Source: Eubacterium sp.
GTDB lineage: Bacteria > Bacillota > Clostridia > Lachnospirales > Lachnospiraceae
Reading direction: 5' to 3'
Assembly (NCBI GenBank): GCA_017514785.1
Contig: JAFWIO010000019.1
Coordinates: forward strand, 1-64,000
DNA length: 64,000 bases
The notes beneath the pieces were generated by a model. It was not told where the DNA came from. It saw only the letters and a program-made list of their open reading frames with translations, and made no database searches. Made by a program: the position numbers and the translations under genes. Below, piece after piece: positions 55,213-64,000 of the stretch. How positions within the stretch are numbered: the stretch's first letter is position 1; every line of letters begins with the position of its first letter.

Positions 55213-56286
55213 ATGAAAAGAAAAGTAATCGCGTTAGTTTTAACAATTGCGTTACTAGCAGTTTCAATGTTTGGCTGTGGTTCAAATGATAACTATTTCT
55301 CAGAGCTAGAGCGCACAATCAAGCATGTTGGAAGCACAACCGAGAGCATTATTAAAATAAAAATACCTAAGGAAGCATTTGTAGATGGCACCACTAGTAT
55401 GCCAGTAGATGTTTCTAACGGACTAAATGCCACATTGAGAGTTGTGACTATGTCAGATACCGACGGAAACGGCGCATGCGATATTGAAGTAATGATGAAT
55501 GGACAGGACGAATATGCTAAATTTACATCTATTGTTAAGTACGGAAAATATTTGTATGTTCAAACAGACAGCATCCTATCTTTCATAAGCCAGATGGGAT
55601 TAGACCCTAAGGGCGAGACAGCAGCGCAATTCAAGCAGTTTGGAATTGAAAAGGCCGCAAAGGTTGATATCAAACAAGCTTGCAGAATTTTGGAAATAGA
55701 CTACGACGAAGACACATTCAACCTAGAAAAACATAAAGCTGATTTAGCAAATTATGTTGGTGATATGGTAGATATTTTAGATGACTACTTTGAAAATCTC
55801 ACAAGTAAAGATGGTAGAGATTATATTTTAAAGGTTGATAGAAGTAATGCCACAACAGCTATAGATGATGCAATTAACTTTATTGACAATGGTTTGAAAG
55901 ATGCTTATGACGAAACTTACGACCTAGTCAAAGAAATGGGTGGCGAAAAGTCTGCCAAAGATTTCCCTAAATATGCAGAGGTTAAGGAGAATGCAAAAGA
56001 ATCTAAAGCCGAACTTAAAGAAGGGAAAAAGGATGCATCAAAAAATATAGGTGATTGCGTATTCACATCAAGAGTTAACTCAAAAGAAAAGAAGATTACT
56101 TTCGGCATTGAGAATTATCCAATAGAAGAGGATTGGACAGTGTCTATTATGGTAGACACAAGAAATCGCGAGGATGATCATGTGATTAAAGATCTCATCC
56201 CAAGTGATGCTGTCGATGTTACTGCATTACTAAAAGAAATGAAACAAATGGCTGAGCAGAATAATGCAAATATAAGCCAATACTAA
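55213..56286 (+). CDS. Putative lipoprotein of unknown function
   Basis: This 357-residue protein has a signal peptide with a probable lipobox MFGC (Cys22). The mature part is soluble, with no repeat and several Lys/Glu-rich helices (KENAKESKAELKEGKKDASK near 265). A segment RVVTMSDTDGNGACDIEVMMNG near 75 resembles domains of other clostridial lipoproteins but gives no function. GGAGGA precedes the ATG. It lies 10 bases before ftsH. Confidence 0.7.
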   Translation: MKRKVIALVLTIALLAVSMFGCGSNDNYFSELERTIKHVGSTTESIIKIKIPKEAFVDGTTSMPVDVSNGLNATLRVVTMSDTDGNGACDIEVMMNGQDEYAKFTSIVKYGKYLYVQTDSILSFISQMGLDPKGETAAQFKQFGIEKAAKVDIKQACRILEIDYDEDTFNLEKHKADLANYVGDMVDILDDYFENLTSKDGRDYILKVDRSNATTAIDDAINFIDNGLKDAYDETYDLVKEMGGEKSAKDFPKYAEVKENAKESKAELKEGKKDASKNIGDCVFTSRVNSKEKKITFGIENYPIEEDWTVSIMVDTRNREDDHVIKDLIPSDAVDVTALLKEMKQMAEQNNANISQY

Positions 56287-56296
56287 GGAATAGGAA

Positions 56297-58198
56297 ATGA
56301 GTGATAATAGAAGAAAACCAGATCCAGAAGAAAGAAAGAGAAGAATAGTACTGATAGTAGTTGCACTAGCAGCAGCTTTACTGTTCACGTTTCTTTCATC
56401 GTTCTTCTACGATTCGGTAACGAAAAAAGAAATAACATATAACCAGTTCATATCATTACTTGATAATGGAATGGTAAAAGAAGTGGTCTTTGACGACAGC
56501 AAGATTATCATTACACCAAAAGATGATTCTCAAAAGAACGAGTTGGTCAAAGTTACTTACTGGACTACTGATATTAAAGATCCAGATATAGTTTCAGAAT
56601 TAAAGACTACTTACAAGGGAGTAAGTTTTAAAGGTGCGCAGGCTAGTGCCTCAGCCACTGTTTTGGAATTCTTGCTCACTTGGATTTTACCTTTAGTATT
56701 TTTCTGGTTCTTATTCTCTATGCTTATGCGCCGTCAAGGTGGCGGAAGCGGAGGAATCTTTGGCGTGGGCAAATCAAATGCCAAAGTATATGTGCAAAAA
56801 GACACAGGGGTTACATTTAAGGATGTAGCTGGTCAGAAGGAAGCAAAAGAGTCAGTGGCAGAGTTAGTTGACTTCTTAAACAACCCTGGCAAATATACAG
56901 AGATTGGTGCAAAACTACCTAAGGGTGGATTGTTAGTAGGTCCTCCAGGTACTGGTAAGACACTTCTTGCTAGAGCCGTGGCCGGCGAAGCACACGTGCC
57001 ATTCTTCTCATTAAGTGGTTCAGACTTTGTCGAGATGTTTGTAGGTGTAGGCGCATCTCGTGTTCGTGATTTGTTTAAGCAGGCAGAGCAGCAGGCACCA
57101 TGTATTATCTTTATCGATGAGATTGATGCCATTGGTAAGAGCAGAGATTCCAGATTTGGCGGAGGAAACGATGAGAGAGAACAAACTCTTAATGCGTTAC
57201 TTGCTGAGATGGATGGATTTGATCCGACAAAGGGAATCTTGATTCTAGCCGCTACAAACAGACCAGAAGTGCTAGATCCAGCGTTACTTAGACCTGGTCG
57301 TTTTGATAGAAGAATTATTGTTGATACACCAGACCTTAAGGGTCGTGTAGATACTTTGAAAGTTCACTCTAGAAATGTGAAATTAGATGAGACAGTAGAT
57401 TTAGAAGCAATTGCTAATATTACTTCAGGTGCTGTTGGTTCTGATTTAGCAAACATGGTGAACGAGGCTGCTATCAATGCAGTTAAGCAGGGACGCAAGG
57501 CTATTTCACAAGACGACTTAATGGAAGCTGTGGAAGTAGTGATTGCCGGCAAAGAAAAGAAAGACAGAATCCTAAGCAAGGAAGAGAAGAAGATTGTGGC
57601 TTACCACGAAGTTGGACACGCACTTGTATCTGCTCTTCAAAAAGATGCAGAACCAGTTCAAAAGATTACAATCATTCCACGTACTATGGGTTCACTTGGC
57701 TATGTTATAGCTGCTCCTGAGGAAGAGAAGTTCTTGATGAGCAAGGATGAGTTGGATGCTAAGTTAGTAATGCTTCTAGCTGGCCGTGCAGCAGAAGAGA
57801 TTGTATTTAACTCAATCACTACTGGAGCATCTAACGATATGGAAAAAGCAACAGAGACAGCTCGCTCTATGATTGCTCAATATGGAATGTCTGAAAAGTT
57901 TGGATTAATGAGTCTAGAGCAGATAGAAGACCCATATCTTGGAAGAAATACTAGAATGAATTGCAGTGACAAGACTGCTACAGAGATAGAAGAGGAAGTT
58001 AAGAAACTTCTAGCAGAGAGATACAGAGATGCTAAGAAACTTCTAACTGACAATAGAGAAAAACTTGATAAGATTGCTGAGTATCTTTATGAAAAAGAAA
58101 CTATCACTGGAAAAGAGTTTATGGACATTTTCCATTTGGATGATAGAAAAGAAGAGATGGAGAACAATATAGAGGCTAGCGAAGACGAGACAGAATAA
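56297..58198 (+). CDS. ftsH: ATP-dependent zinc metalloprotease FtsH
   Basis: This 633-residue membrane protease has two membrane helices (about 18-36 and 118-136) with an external loop, then an AAA domain with Walker A GPPGTGKT (215-222), Walker B FIDEID and the second region of homology ATNRPEVLDPALLRPGRFDRR. The protease domain has zinc motif HEVGH (437-441), where HEAGH is more usual but the HExxH ligands are intact. It degrades membrane and regulatory proteins. Length is normal. Confidence 0.96.
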   Translation: MSDNRRKPDPEERKRRIVLIVVALAAALLFTFLSSFFYDSVTKKEITYNQFISLLDNGMVKEVVFDDSKIIITPKDDSQKNELVKVTYWTTDIKDPDIVSELKTTYKGVSFKGAQASASATVLEFLLTWILPLVFFWFLFSMLMRRQGGGSGGIFGVGKSNAKVYVQKDTGVTFKDVAGQKEAKESVAELVDFLNNPGKYTEIGAKLPKGGLLVGPPGTGKTLLARAVAGEAHVPFFSLSGSDFVEMFVGVGASRVRDLFKQAEQQAPCIIFIDEIDAIGKSRDSRFGGGNDEREQTLNALLAEMDGFDPTKGILILAATNRPEVLDPALLRPGRFDRRIIVDTPDLKGRVDTLKVHSRNVKLDETVDLEAIANITSGAVGSDLANMVNEAAINAVKQGRKAISQDDLMEAVEVVIAGKEKKDRILSKEEKKIVAYHEVGHALVSALQKDAEPVQKITIIPRTMGSLGYVIAAPEEEKFLMSKDELDAKLVMLLAGRAAEEIVFNSITTGASNDMEKATETARSMIAQYGMSEKFGLMSLEQIEDPYLGRNTRMNCSDKTATEIEEEVKKLLAERYRDAKKLLTDNREKLDKIAEYLYEKETITGKEFMDIFHLDDRKEEMENNIEASEDETE

Positions 58199-58206
58199 AT
58201 TTATAT

Positions 58207-60057
58207 ATGAGTAGTTTTGATATAAAGGAAGAACTGAAAAAAGTACCGCAGACTCCTGGCGTTTATTTGATGAAAAACTCTCATGCAGATGTTATCTACG
58301 TGGGAAAGGCTATCAATCTTAAACGCCGAGTCAGCTCGTACTTTAGAGCGGGAGCCCGTCACAGTCAAAAGATTAAATCGATGGTTTCAAATGTTGATGC
58401 CTTCGAATACATAATCACTGACTCTGAGCTGGAGGCTCTCATTTTAGAATGTAATCTTATAAAAGAATACAGACCAAAGTACAACACTATGCTTATGGAT
58501 GACAAGACCTATCCATACATTCAGGTGACTTTGGGCGAGGACTTCCCTAAAATCAAACTCTCTAGAAAAATGAAAAAAGACAAGAACAAATACTACGGTC
58601 CTTTCACTAGTGGTTTGGCAGTTAGGGACACCATAGAACTACTCCAAAAGATGTACAAGATTAGAAACTGCAACAAATCATTAGAAGCAGGAGAAGACGG
58701 AAAAGCAAAACCAAACGGTAGACCTTGTCTTTACTATCATATAGGTCAGTGCGATGGCGCATGCCAGGGGATGATTAAAAAAGAAGACTACTTAAAACAT
58801 GTGGAAGATGCTATGGCCTTCCTCGATGGCAAGTTCACTGAAGTGCGCGACGAATTAGAAGAGAAAATGATGGAGGCTTCAAACAACCAAGACTTCGAGG
58901 CCGCCAAAGAATATAGAGATTTGATTGCTAGCATAAATCATGTGGCAGGAAATCAAAAGATTGTCACTCACAAGTTTGAGGATAGAGATATTATTGCTTA
59001 CGATTCTCTAGAGGGAGAGACAGTGGTAGTTGTTTTCTTTGTGCGAAATGGAAAGTTGATTGGCAGAGAAAACTTCTATATGAAGACAGATGAAAATGAC
59101 GGCAAAGAAATTCTTACAAACTTTATCAAGCAGTATTATATTGGAACGCCATTTATTCCTCATCAGATTTTGGTGCAGGAGGAAGTGGAAGAGCCTGAAC
59201 TTATCAGTAAGATGCTATCAAGAAATTTAAACTACACAGTTCAGATTGCAAATCCAAAGAAGGGCAAGAAAGAAAAGTTAGTTGAGCTTGCAAAGAAAAA
59301 TGCCGCCAACTTACTAAAGCAAAATAAAGAGCGATACAGAAGAGAAGAAAAGAGAACTGTAGGTGCAGTTAAAGAAATTGAAAGTTTGATTGGCGTCTCA
59401 GATGTGGTTCGAATAGAGTCTTACGATATATCAAACACTAGCGGCTATGAGTCTGTTGGTTCAATGGTAGTGTATGAAAATGGAAAGCCAAAGAGAAATC
59501 ACTACAGAAAGTTTAAAATAAAAACGGTTCAAGGACCTGATGACTATGCAAGTATGCGCGAGGTTTTGCTTCGTCGCTTTACTCACGGCCTAGAATCTAA
59601 AGATGAGATGGATTCATTTGCTAAGTTCCCAGATCTTCTTTTGATGGACGGTGGAAAAGGCCAAGTAAATATAGCGCTTGAAGTGTTAAAAGAAGTAGGA
59701 CTAGATATTCCAGTTTGTGGAATGGTAAAAGATGACACACACAGCACTCGTGGCTTGTTTTATAACAACGAAGAGATAGACATTGACAAACGAAGCGAAG
59801 CGTTTAAACTAATCACGAGAATTCAGGATGAGACACATAGATTTGCCATTGAATATCACAGAAGATTAAGGGGCAAGAAAGAGATTAAGTCCATCCTAGA
59901 TGATATAGAGGGCGTTGGCCCTACTAGAAGAAAGGCTTTGATGAGGACTTTCAAAGATATTGACAAAATTAGGGAAGCAACAGTGGAAGAATTGACAAAA
60001 GCCGATGGTATTACAGAAAATGTAGCCAAAAACATTTACGAGTATTTTCATAAATGA
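58207..60057 (+). CDS. uvrC: Excinuclease ABC subunit C
   Basis: This 616-residue DNA repair nuclease has the N-terminal GIY-YIG domain (PGVYLMKN, IYVGKAINLKRRVSSYF), the UVR motif near 205-235 (DNQDFEAAKEYRDLI-like), the RNase H-like endonuclease domain (ESYDISNTSG, DLLLMDGGKGQV) and C-terminal helix-hairpin-helix (IEGVGPTRRKALM). It makes the two cuts beside a lesion bound by UvrB. It lies 8 bases after ftsH. Confidence 0.95.
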   Translation: MSSFDIKEELKKVPQTPGVYLMKNSHADVIYVGKAINLKRRVSSYFRAGARHSQKIKSMVSNVDAFEYIITDSELEALILECNLIKEYRPKYNTMLMDDKTYPYIQVTLGEDFPKIKLSRKMKKDKNKYYGPFTSGLAVRDTIELLQKMYKIRNCNKSLEAGEDGKAKPNGRPCLYYHIGQCDGACQGMIKKEDYLKHVEDAMAFLDGKFTEVRDELEEKMMEASNNQDFEAAKEYRDLIASINHVAGNQKIVTHKFEDRDIIAYDSLEGETVVVVFFVRNGKLIGRENFYMKTDENDGKEILTNFIKQYYIGTPFIPHQILVQEEVEEPELISKMLSRNLNYTVQIANPKKGKKEKLVELAKKNAANLLKQNKERYRREEKRTVGAVKEIESLIGVSDVVRIESYDISNTSGYESVGSMVVYENGKPKRNHYRKFKIKTVQGPDDYASMREVLLRRFTHGLESKDEMDSFAKFPDLLLMDGGKGQVNIALEVLKEVGLDIPVCGMVKDDTHSTRGLFYNNEEIDIDKRSEAFKLITRIQDETHRFAIEYHRRLRGKKEIKSILDDIEGVGPTRRKALMRTFKDIDKIREATVEELTKADGITENVAKNIYEYFHK

Positions 60058-60106
60058 TAGAATAATAAAGATGGAGTAAAATTATTCTTATAATTCGGAG
60101 GATGTT

Positions 60107-61033
60107 ATGGAGAATATGAAATTTAGCGATATCATTAATAATTATGGACTAGTATATTACACACCTGAGATTGATCCAGACGAGGTGATTATTAACACGC
60201 CAGAAGTTAACAGACCTGCTTTGCAGCTCGCTGGTTTCTTTGAACACTTCGATAAAGAGCGTGTTCAGGTTATTGGAAATGTGGAATGTGCTTTCCTGGA
60301 TAATATGGAAAAGAAAAACCGCGTATGGGTTTATGATAAATTGATGAGCAGTGGTATTCCTTGCCTAATCATTTGTCGAGGCGTCGAGCCGGATAAAGAA
60401 CTACTAGAAGCAGCAGTTAAGCATAGTGTGCCTGTAGCTACCACAGAGATGGCTACTTCACCATTTGACGCGGAACTTACTAGATGGCTTCACGTTCAGC
60501 TTGCGCCAGAAAAGACTATCCACGGAGTTTTGGTGGATGTGTACGGCGAAGGAGTTTTGATTATGGGTGAGAGCGGCATCGGTAAATCAGAAGCTGCCCT
60601 TGAACTTATAAAGCGCGGTCACAGATTAGTTAGTGACGATGTTGTTATTGTTAAAAAGGTAAGTGACGAGACTTTGATTGGAACTTCACCTGATATGACA
60701 AAGCACTTGATTGAACTTCGTGGTATCGGAGTGATTGATGTTAAGGCATTGTTTGGTGTTGAAAGTATTCTAGACACAGCAAACATTGATATGGTTATCC
60801 AACTAGAAGAGTGGGACCGCGGCAAAGACTACGACAGACTTGGACTAATAGATCACCACATAGACATTCTTGGAAACCAAGTTATAAGTTACAACATCCC
60901 AGTTAGACCTGGACGAAATGTTGCGGTTATAGTTGAGTCAGCATCAGTTAACCACAGACAGAAGATGCTTGGTTACAATGCAGCACAAGAACTCGAGAGA
61001 AGAGTGGAAGAGAGTTTCTCAGAAGATAAATAA
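60107..61033 (+). CDS. hprK: HPr kinase/phosphorylase
   Basis: This 308-residue bifunctional enzyme has the C-terminal kinase core with P-loop GESGIGKS (154-161), the RGHRLVSDDVV region and the family signature around LIELRGIGVIDV. It phosphorylates HPr on serine when glycolytic intermediates are abundant, driving catabolite repression. GGAGG lies before the ATG. A TATAAT at 60089-60094, very near the start, may be its promoter. First gene of an hprK-glk-murB-rapZ-whiA series typical for Firmicutes. Confidence 0.95.
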   Translation: MENMKFSDIINNYGLVYYTPEIDPDEVIINTPEVNRPALQLAGFFEHFDKERVQVIGNVECAFLDNMEKKNRVWVYDKLMSSGIPCLIICRGVEPDKELLEAAVKHSVPVATTEMATSPFDAELTRWLHVQLAPEKTIHGVLVDVYGEGVLIMGESGIGKSEAALELIKRGHRLVSDDVVIVKKVSDETLIGTSPDMTKHLIELRGIGVIDVKALFGVESILDTANIDMVIQLEEWDRGKDYDRLGLIDHHIDILGNQVISYNIPVRPGRNVAVIVESASVNHRQKMLGYNAAQELERRVEESFSEDK

Positions 61034-61070
61034 TTGTTTAGTGAGGAAGACTAAAAAATTAGGAGTTAAT

Positions 61071-62036
61071 ATGAGAGAGTATTGTTTTGGAGTGGATGTA
61101 GGTGGCACCACAGTAAAAATTGGATTGATTAAAACTACTGGCGAGATAGTAGAAAAGTGGGAGATAGAAACTGACACTAGTAATAATGGTGAAAACATAT
61201 TGGGAGATATTTGTAAATCTCTTGATGCTAAATTAGATCAGTGGAATCTCAAACCAAATGATATAGAGGGAATTGGAATTGGACTTCCTGGCCCGGTGCT
61301 AGCAAATGGCACAGTTTTAAATTGTGTAAATCTAGGTTGGGGTACTTTTAATGTGACAGAAAAGATGTCACAACTTTTCCATGATGTTCCAGTGAAGGCA
61401 GACAACGATGCAAACGTAGCAGCGTTGGGCGAAGACTGGATGGGAGCTGGAAAGAAATATAGCAGTATAGTAATGGTTACTCTAGGCACTGGTGTAGGTG
61501 GCGGAGTAATTATTAATAAAAAGATAGTCCAGGGCTTTAACGGAGGCGCTGGAGAGATAGGACACATCACTGTAAACGAAGAAGAGACAGAGAGTTGTAA
61601 CTGTGGAAGATTTGGATGTCTTGAGCAGTATTGCTCAGCTACAGGTGTAGTTAGACTTGCAAACAGATATTTGCAGTCTCACGGTGAGCCTACAAAGATG
61701 AGAGACATTAATCCTCTTGCTTGTAGAGATGTGTTCAACCTAGCAAAAGAAGGTGACGAGGCAGCAGCAAATGTCGTTAGAGAAATGGCTGAGTGTCTAG
61801 GCAAAGGTCTTTCAGTTATTGCAAGCGTCGTAAATCCTCAGTGCTTTGTTATAGGCGGAGGAGTGAGCAAAGCTGGTCAGTACTTGATTGATAATGTGGA
61901 AAGATATTACAGAGCAAGTTGTTTTGCACCATGTAGTAATGCTGAAGTAAAACTAGCAGAGCTTGGAAATGATGCAGGAATTATTGGAGCAGCAGCTTTG
62001 GTTTCAAGATCAGAAGAAAAAGTAATTTTAGACTAA
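61071..62036 (+). CDS. glk: ROK-family glucokinase
   Basis: This 321-residue kinase has the N-terminal phosphate motif FGVDVGGTTVKIG, the catalytic DNDANVAALGE, GTGVGGGVI and the ROK zinc motif CNCGRFGCLEQYCS. It phosphorylates glucose with ATP. The ATG at 61071 has AGGAG 6 bases upstream and starts at the domain; the frame is open further back into hprK but without support. It lies between hprK and murB. Confidence 0.92.
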   Translation: MREYCFGVDVGGTTVKIGLIKTTGEIVEKWEIETDTSNNGENILGDICKSLDAKLDQWNLKPNDIEGIGIGLPGPVLANGTVLNCVNLGWGTFNVTEKMSQLFHDVPVKADNDANVAALGEDWMGAGKKYSSIVMVTLGTGVGGGVIINKKIVQGFNGGAGEIGHITVNEEETESCNCGRFGCLEQYCSATGVVRLANRYLQSHGEPTKMRDINPLACRDVFNLAKEGDEAAANVVREMAECLGKGLSVIASVVNPQCFVIGGGVSKAGQYLIDNVERYYRASCFAPCSNAEVKLAELGNDAGIIGAAALVSRSEEKVILD

Positions 62037-62046
62037 GGATATAAAA

Positions 62047-62940
62047 ATGATAGAAACTTTAAAACAGATAGTTGGTGAAAACAGCATATTGGAAAATGAG
62101 AACATGGCAAGTCACACTACATTCAAGTGTGGTGGAAATGCCAGTCTTTACATTGCGCCAAATTCCACTGACGAACTAGTGAAAGTGCTAGAAGTTTTAA
62201 GAAATGAAAACTATCCATATATGGTTATTGGAAACGGAAGTAACTTGCTAGTGAAAGATGAAGGTTACGACGGAGCCATAGTGGAAGTAGATAAAAAGAT
62301 TTCAGAAATAGATGTCCGCGGCGAAGAAATAATAGTAGAAGCCGGAGCAAAGCTTTCAAAGGTTGCTACTATTGCTATGGAAAATGATTTGGCGGGCTTT
62401 GAGTTTGCACACGGCATCCCAGGGAATATGGGTGGTGCAGTTGTAATGAATGCTGGAGCTTACGGCGGAGAAATGAAAGATGTCCTTAAGTGGGTGAAGG
62501 TAGTAGATCAAAATGGTGAGATTAAAACTCTAGAGAATGAAGAACTAGAGTTAGGTTATAGAACAAGCCGTGTTATGAAAGAAAAGATGATTGTTCTTGA
62601 GGCTTGTATCAAGTTAGACCTTGGAGTGATGGGTGATATAGCTGAAGTGATGGCTCTTCTAATGAGCAAAAGAAAAGCCAGTCAGCCACTAGAGTATCCA
62701 AGTGCTGGCTCTACATTCAAAAGACCTGAGGGTTACTTTGCAGGAAAACTAGTGCAGGACGCTGGTATGAAGGGTTACCGCGTGGGCGATGCCATGGTAT
62801 CAGACAAGCACAGCGGTTTTGTTATTAATTGTGGTAATGCCACAGCTACAGAAGTAATACAGGTTATTAAGGATGTACAGGCTAAGGTGAAAGAGGACTT
62901 TGGCGTGGACTTAGAGCCAGAAGTTAGAATTATCGGATAA
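62047..62940 (+). CDS. murB: UDP-N-acetylenolpyruvoylglucosamine reductase
   Basis: This 297-residue flavoenzyme has the FAD-binding domain (MVIGNGSNLLV, EFAHGIPGNMGGAVVMNAGAYG) and the type II MurB catalytic segment PSAGSTFKRPEG with the proton-donating serine, plus a C-terminal Glu in EPEVRIIG. It reduces the enolpyruvyl group to make UDP-MurNAc for peptidoglycan. Spaced 10 bases after glk. Confidence 0.95.
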   Translation: MIETLKQIVGENSILENENMASHTTFKCGGNASLYIAPNSTDELVKVLEVLRNENYPYMVIGNGSNLLVKDEGYDGAIVEVDKKISEIDVRGEEIIVEAGAKLSKVATIAMENDLAGFEFAHGIPGNMGGAVVMNAGAYGGEMKDVLKWVKVVDQNGEIKTLENEELELGYRTSRVMKEKMIVLEACIKLDLGVMGDIAEVMALLMSKRKASQPLEYPSAGSTFKRPEGYFAGKLVQDAGMKGYRVGDAMVSDKHSGFVINCGNATATEVIQVIKDVQAKVKEDFGVDLEPEVRIIG

Positions 62941-62973
62941 AGCATTGGTTTACAAAACCAAGAGGAGTAAAAT

Positions 62974-63834
62974 ATGCGTTTTGTAATAGTAACCGGAATT
63001 TCCGGAGCGGGAAAAATTTCAGCATTAAAGATTTTTGAGGACAGCGGTTTTTACTGTGCTGACAATCTTCCTATTGAGTTAATTAACAGCTTTGCAGATT
63101 TGGTTTTTGCAGAAAACAGTGAAAAGAACAAAGTAGCAATAGGTGTTGATATTCGAAGTGGCGCTCGTCTTGATAAGATGAATGATGTCCTTAAAGAACT
63201 TAAGGAAAAGGATCAAGAATATGAGATTCTCTTCTTAGATTGTAATGATCAAACTTTGGTCAAGAGATTTAAAGAGACTAGACGCTCTCACCCAATGGGC
63301 GATCAAGACAGCGTGTATAACGAGATAGAAGAGGAGAGAGAAAAGTTAGCCTTCCTAAAAGACCAGGCTGACTATATTATCGATACTAGCAATCTCCTAA
63401 TTAGAGACTTGCGCAAAGAAATTGAAAATATCTTTATTAAGGATAAAAAATACAATAACTTATTCGTAACTATATTGTCGTTTGGATTTAAGTATGGTGT
63501 ACCAGCAGATTGTGATTTGGTATTTGACGTAAGATTCTTGCCAAACCCATACTACGAACCAAAACTTAAGAAAAAAACTGGTGAAGACAAAGACGTTCAA
63601 GACTTTGTATTAAATTCCCCAGTCTCGGAAATATTCCTCGACAAATTATTTGATATGATAGAGTTCTTAATTCCAAACTATATAGAAGAGGGAAAGAACC
63701 AACTAGTAATTGGAATAGGATGTACAGGTGGACATCACAGATCCGTTACAGTGGCAAACGAACTTTACAAAAAACTATCTAAGGATGATAGCAATTACGG
63801 TTTAAGAAAAGCACACCGTGATATTGATAGATAA
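62974..63834 (+). CDS. rapZ: RapZ/YvcJ-family nucleotide-binding protein
   Basis: This 286-residue protein matches RapZ/YvcJ: VTGISGAGK at 5-13, FEDSGFYCADNLP, DIRSG, RRSHPM, and the C-terminal domain with FDVRFLPNPYY and IGIGCTGGHHRSV. In E. coli RapZ guides RNase E to the GlmZ RNA and senses GlcN6P; in Firmicutes it binds nucleotides and affects competence, with unclear detail. The Walker A serine/threonine after GK is isoleucine here (GAGKIS). The gene normally lies with yvcK and whiA; yvcK is missing between them. Confidence 0.92.
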   Translation: MRFVIVTGISGAGKISALKIFEDSGFYCADNLPIELINSFADLVFAENSEKNKVAIGVDIRSGARLDKMNDVLKELKEKDQEYEILFLDCNDQTLVKRFKETRRSHPMGDQDSVYNEIEEEREKLAFLKDQADYIIDTSNLLIRDLRKEIENIFIKDKKYNNLFVTILSFGFKYGVPADCDLVFDVRFLPNPYYEPKLKKKTGEDKDVQDFVLNSPVSEIFLDKLFDMIEFLIPNYIEEGKNQLVIGIGCTGGHHRSVTVANELYKKLSKDDSNYGLRKAHRDIDR

Positions 63835-63836
63835 TT

Positions 63837-64000
63837 ATGAGTTTTACTTCAAAGGTAAAAACTGAATTAGCAGATCGCATTAGTAATGCAAAACATTGCA
63901 GGGTAGCAGAAATTGCTGCCCTGATTTCAATGTGTGGAAATGTTTCAATAGATGAACATGATAACTACACAGTATATATTCAAACTGACACTGAAGTGAC
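63837..64000 (+). CDS. whiA: WhiA, N-terminal part (cut by window end)
   Basis: The first 54 residues (MSFTSKVKTELADRI..HCRVAEIAALISMCGNV) match the N-terminal LAGLIDADG-like domain of WhiA, a DNA-binding protein that affects cell division and chromosome segregation in Firmicutes. It begins 2 bases after rapZ, as usual. The rest lies outside the window. Confidence 0.9.
   Translation, partial: MSFTSKVKTELADRISNAKHCRVAEIAALISMCGNVSIDEHDNYTVYIQTDTEV

Noticed and set aside
57605..57619. FtsH zinc motif HEVGH instead of HEAGH taken as inactivating
   Set aside because: Only the variable position differs; the two His and the Glu of HExxH are present.
60933..61070. Longer N-terminus for the glucokinase overlapping hprK
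   Set aside because: The frame is open by chance inside hprK; AGGAG and the ROK domain begin at 61071.

Overview
The window is a low-GC, densely packed, mostly plus-strand segment of a Gram-positive genome. An anaerobic Clostridia member of the Lachnospiraceae type fits best. The grounds are AGGAGG-type ribosome sites; the combination of HprK, RapZ, WhiA, FtsH, CarD, DegV and an OhrR-type regulator; a PurO-type IMP cyclohydrolase behind a ZTP riboswitch; a flavin reductase-rubredoxin fusion; and secreted proteins with Thr/Pro linkers and very lysine-rich Fn3-like C-termini. The genus cannot be named from the sequence alone. No rRNA, tRNA, CRISPR array, transposase or prophage gene was seen.

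Layout. 0-5.6 kb: end of a nucleotidyltransferase-like gene, a fused ABC exporter and two DegV fatty-acid-binding proteins. 5.6-7.4 kb: a RelB/YoeB toxin-antitoxin pair on the minus strand and two small membrane proteins. 7.4-9.7 kb: a peroxide-stress operon (thiol peroxidase, OhrR-like sensor, thioredoxin, thioredoxin reductase) behind an OhrR-like operator. 9.8-14.3 kb: a secreted GH16 glucanase, then a DtxR-family repressor divergent from feoA-feoB-FeoB-associated peptide, with two tandem palindromes in the feo promoter. 14.5-29.7 kb: three adjacent genes for huge secreted proteins (2767, 1083 and 1120 aa) built from one family of about 150-residue beta-rich modules that I do not recognise as a named family. 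29.8-34.7 kb: MoxR ATPase plus VWA protein, an Hrb-like flavoprotein, and a ZTP-riboswitch-controlled pair for the last two steps of IMP synthesis. 34.9-40.0 kb: an envelope lipid cluster (secreted GDPD, PAP2 protein, flippase-like protein, PssA, Psd). 40.1-42.9 kb: a polar amino acid ABC transporter. 43.1-50.5 kb: EamA transporter, CinA C-terminal deamidase, MetA, a third DegV, CarD, small membrane proteins, a second nucleotidyltransferase-like protein and PepD. 50.6-53.3 kb: a fused NadB-NadC and its probable repressor NiaR. 53.4-58.2 kb: a secreted beta-helix-like protein, a lipoprotein and FtsH. 58.2-64.0 kb: UvrC, HprK, a ROK glucokinase, MurB, RapZ and the start of WhiA.

The most unusual material is of two kinds. 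The first is the modular surface-protein locus. It includes a roughly 1.4-kb internal unit repeated three times in tandem, and a basic Fn3-like tail shared with two other secreted proteins elsewhere in the window. The second is a set of long nested inverted repeats at gene 3' ends (11090-11227, 31836-31899, 42843-43174). In the largest one an inverted copy of the 3' end of an ABC ATPase gene has been joined in frame to the end of a convergent transporter gene, so both proteins contain the same C-terminal peptide.

All functional calls come from reading translated sequence and recalled family knowledge. No database search was possible.
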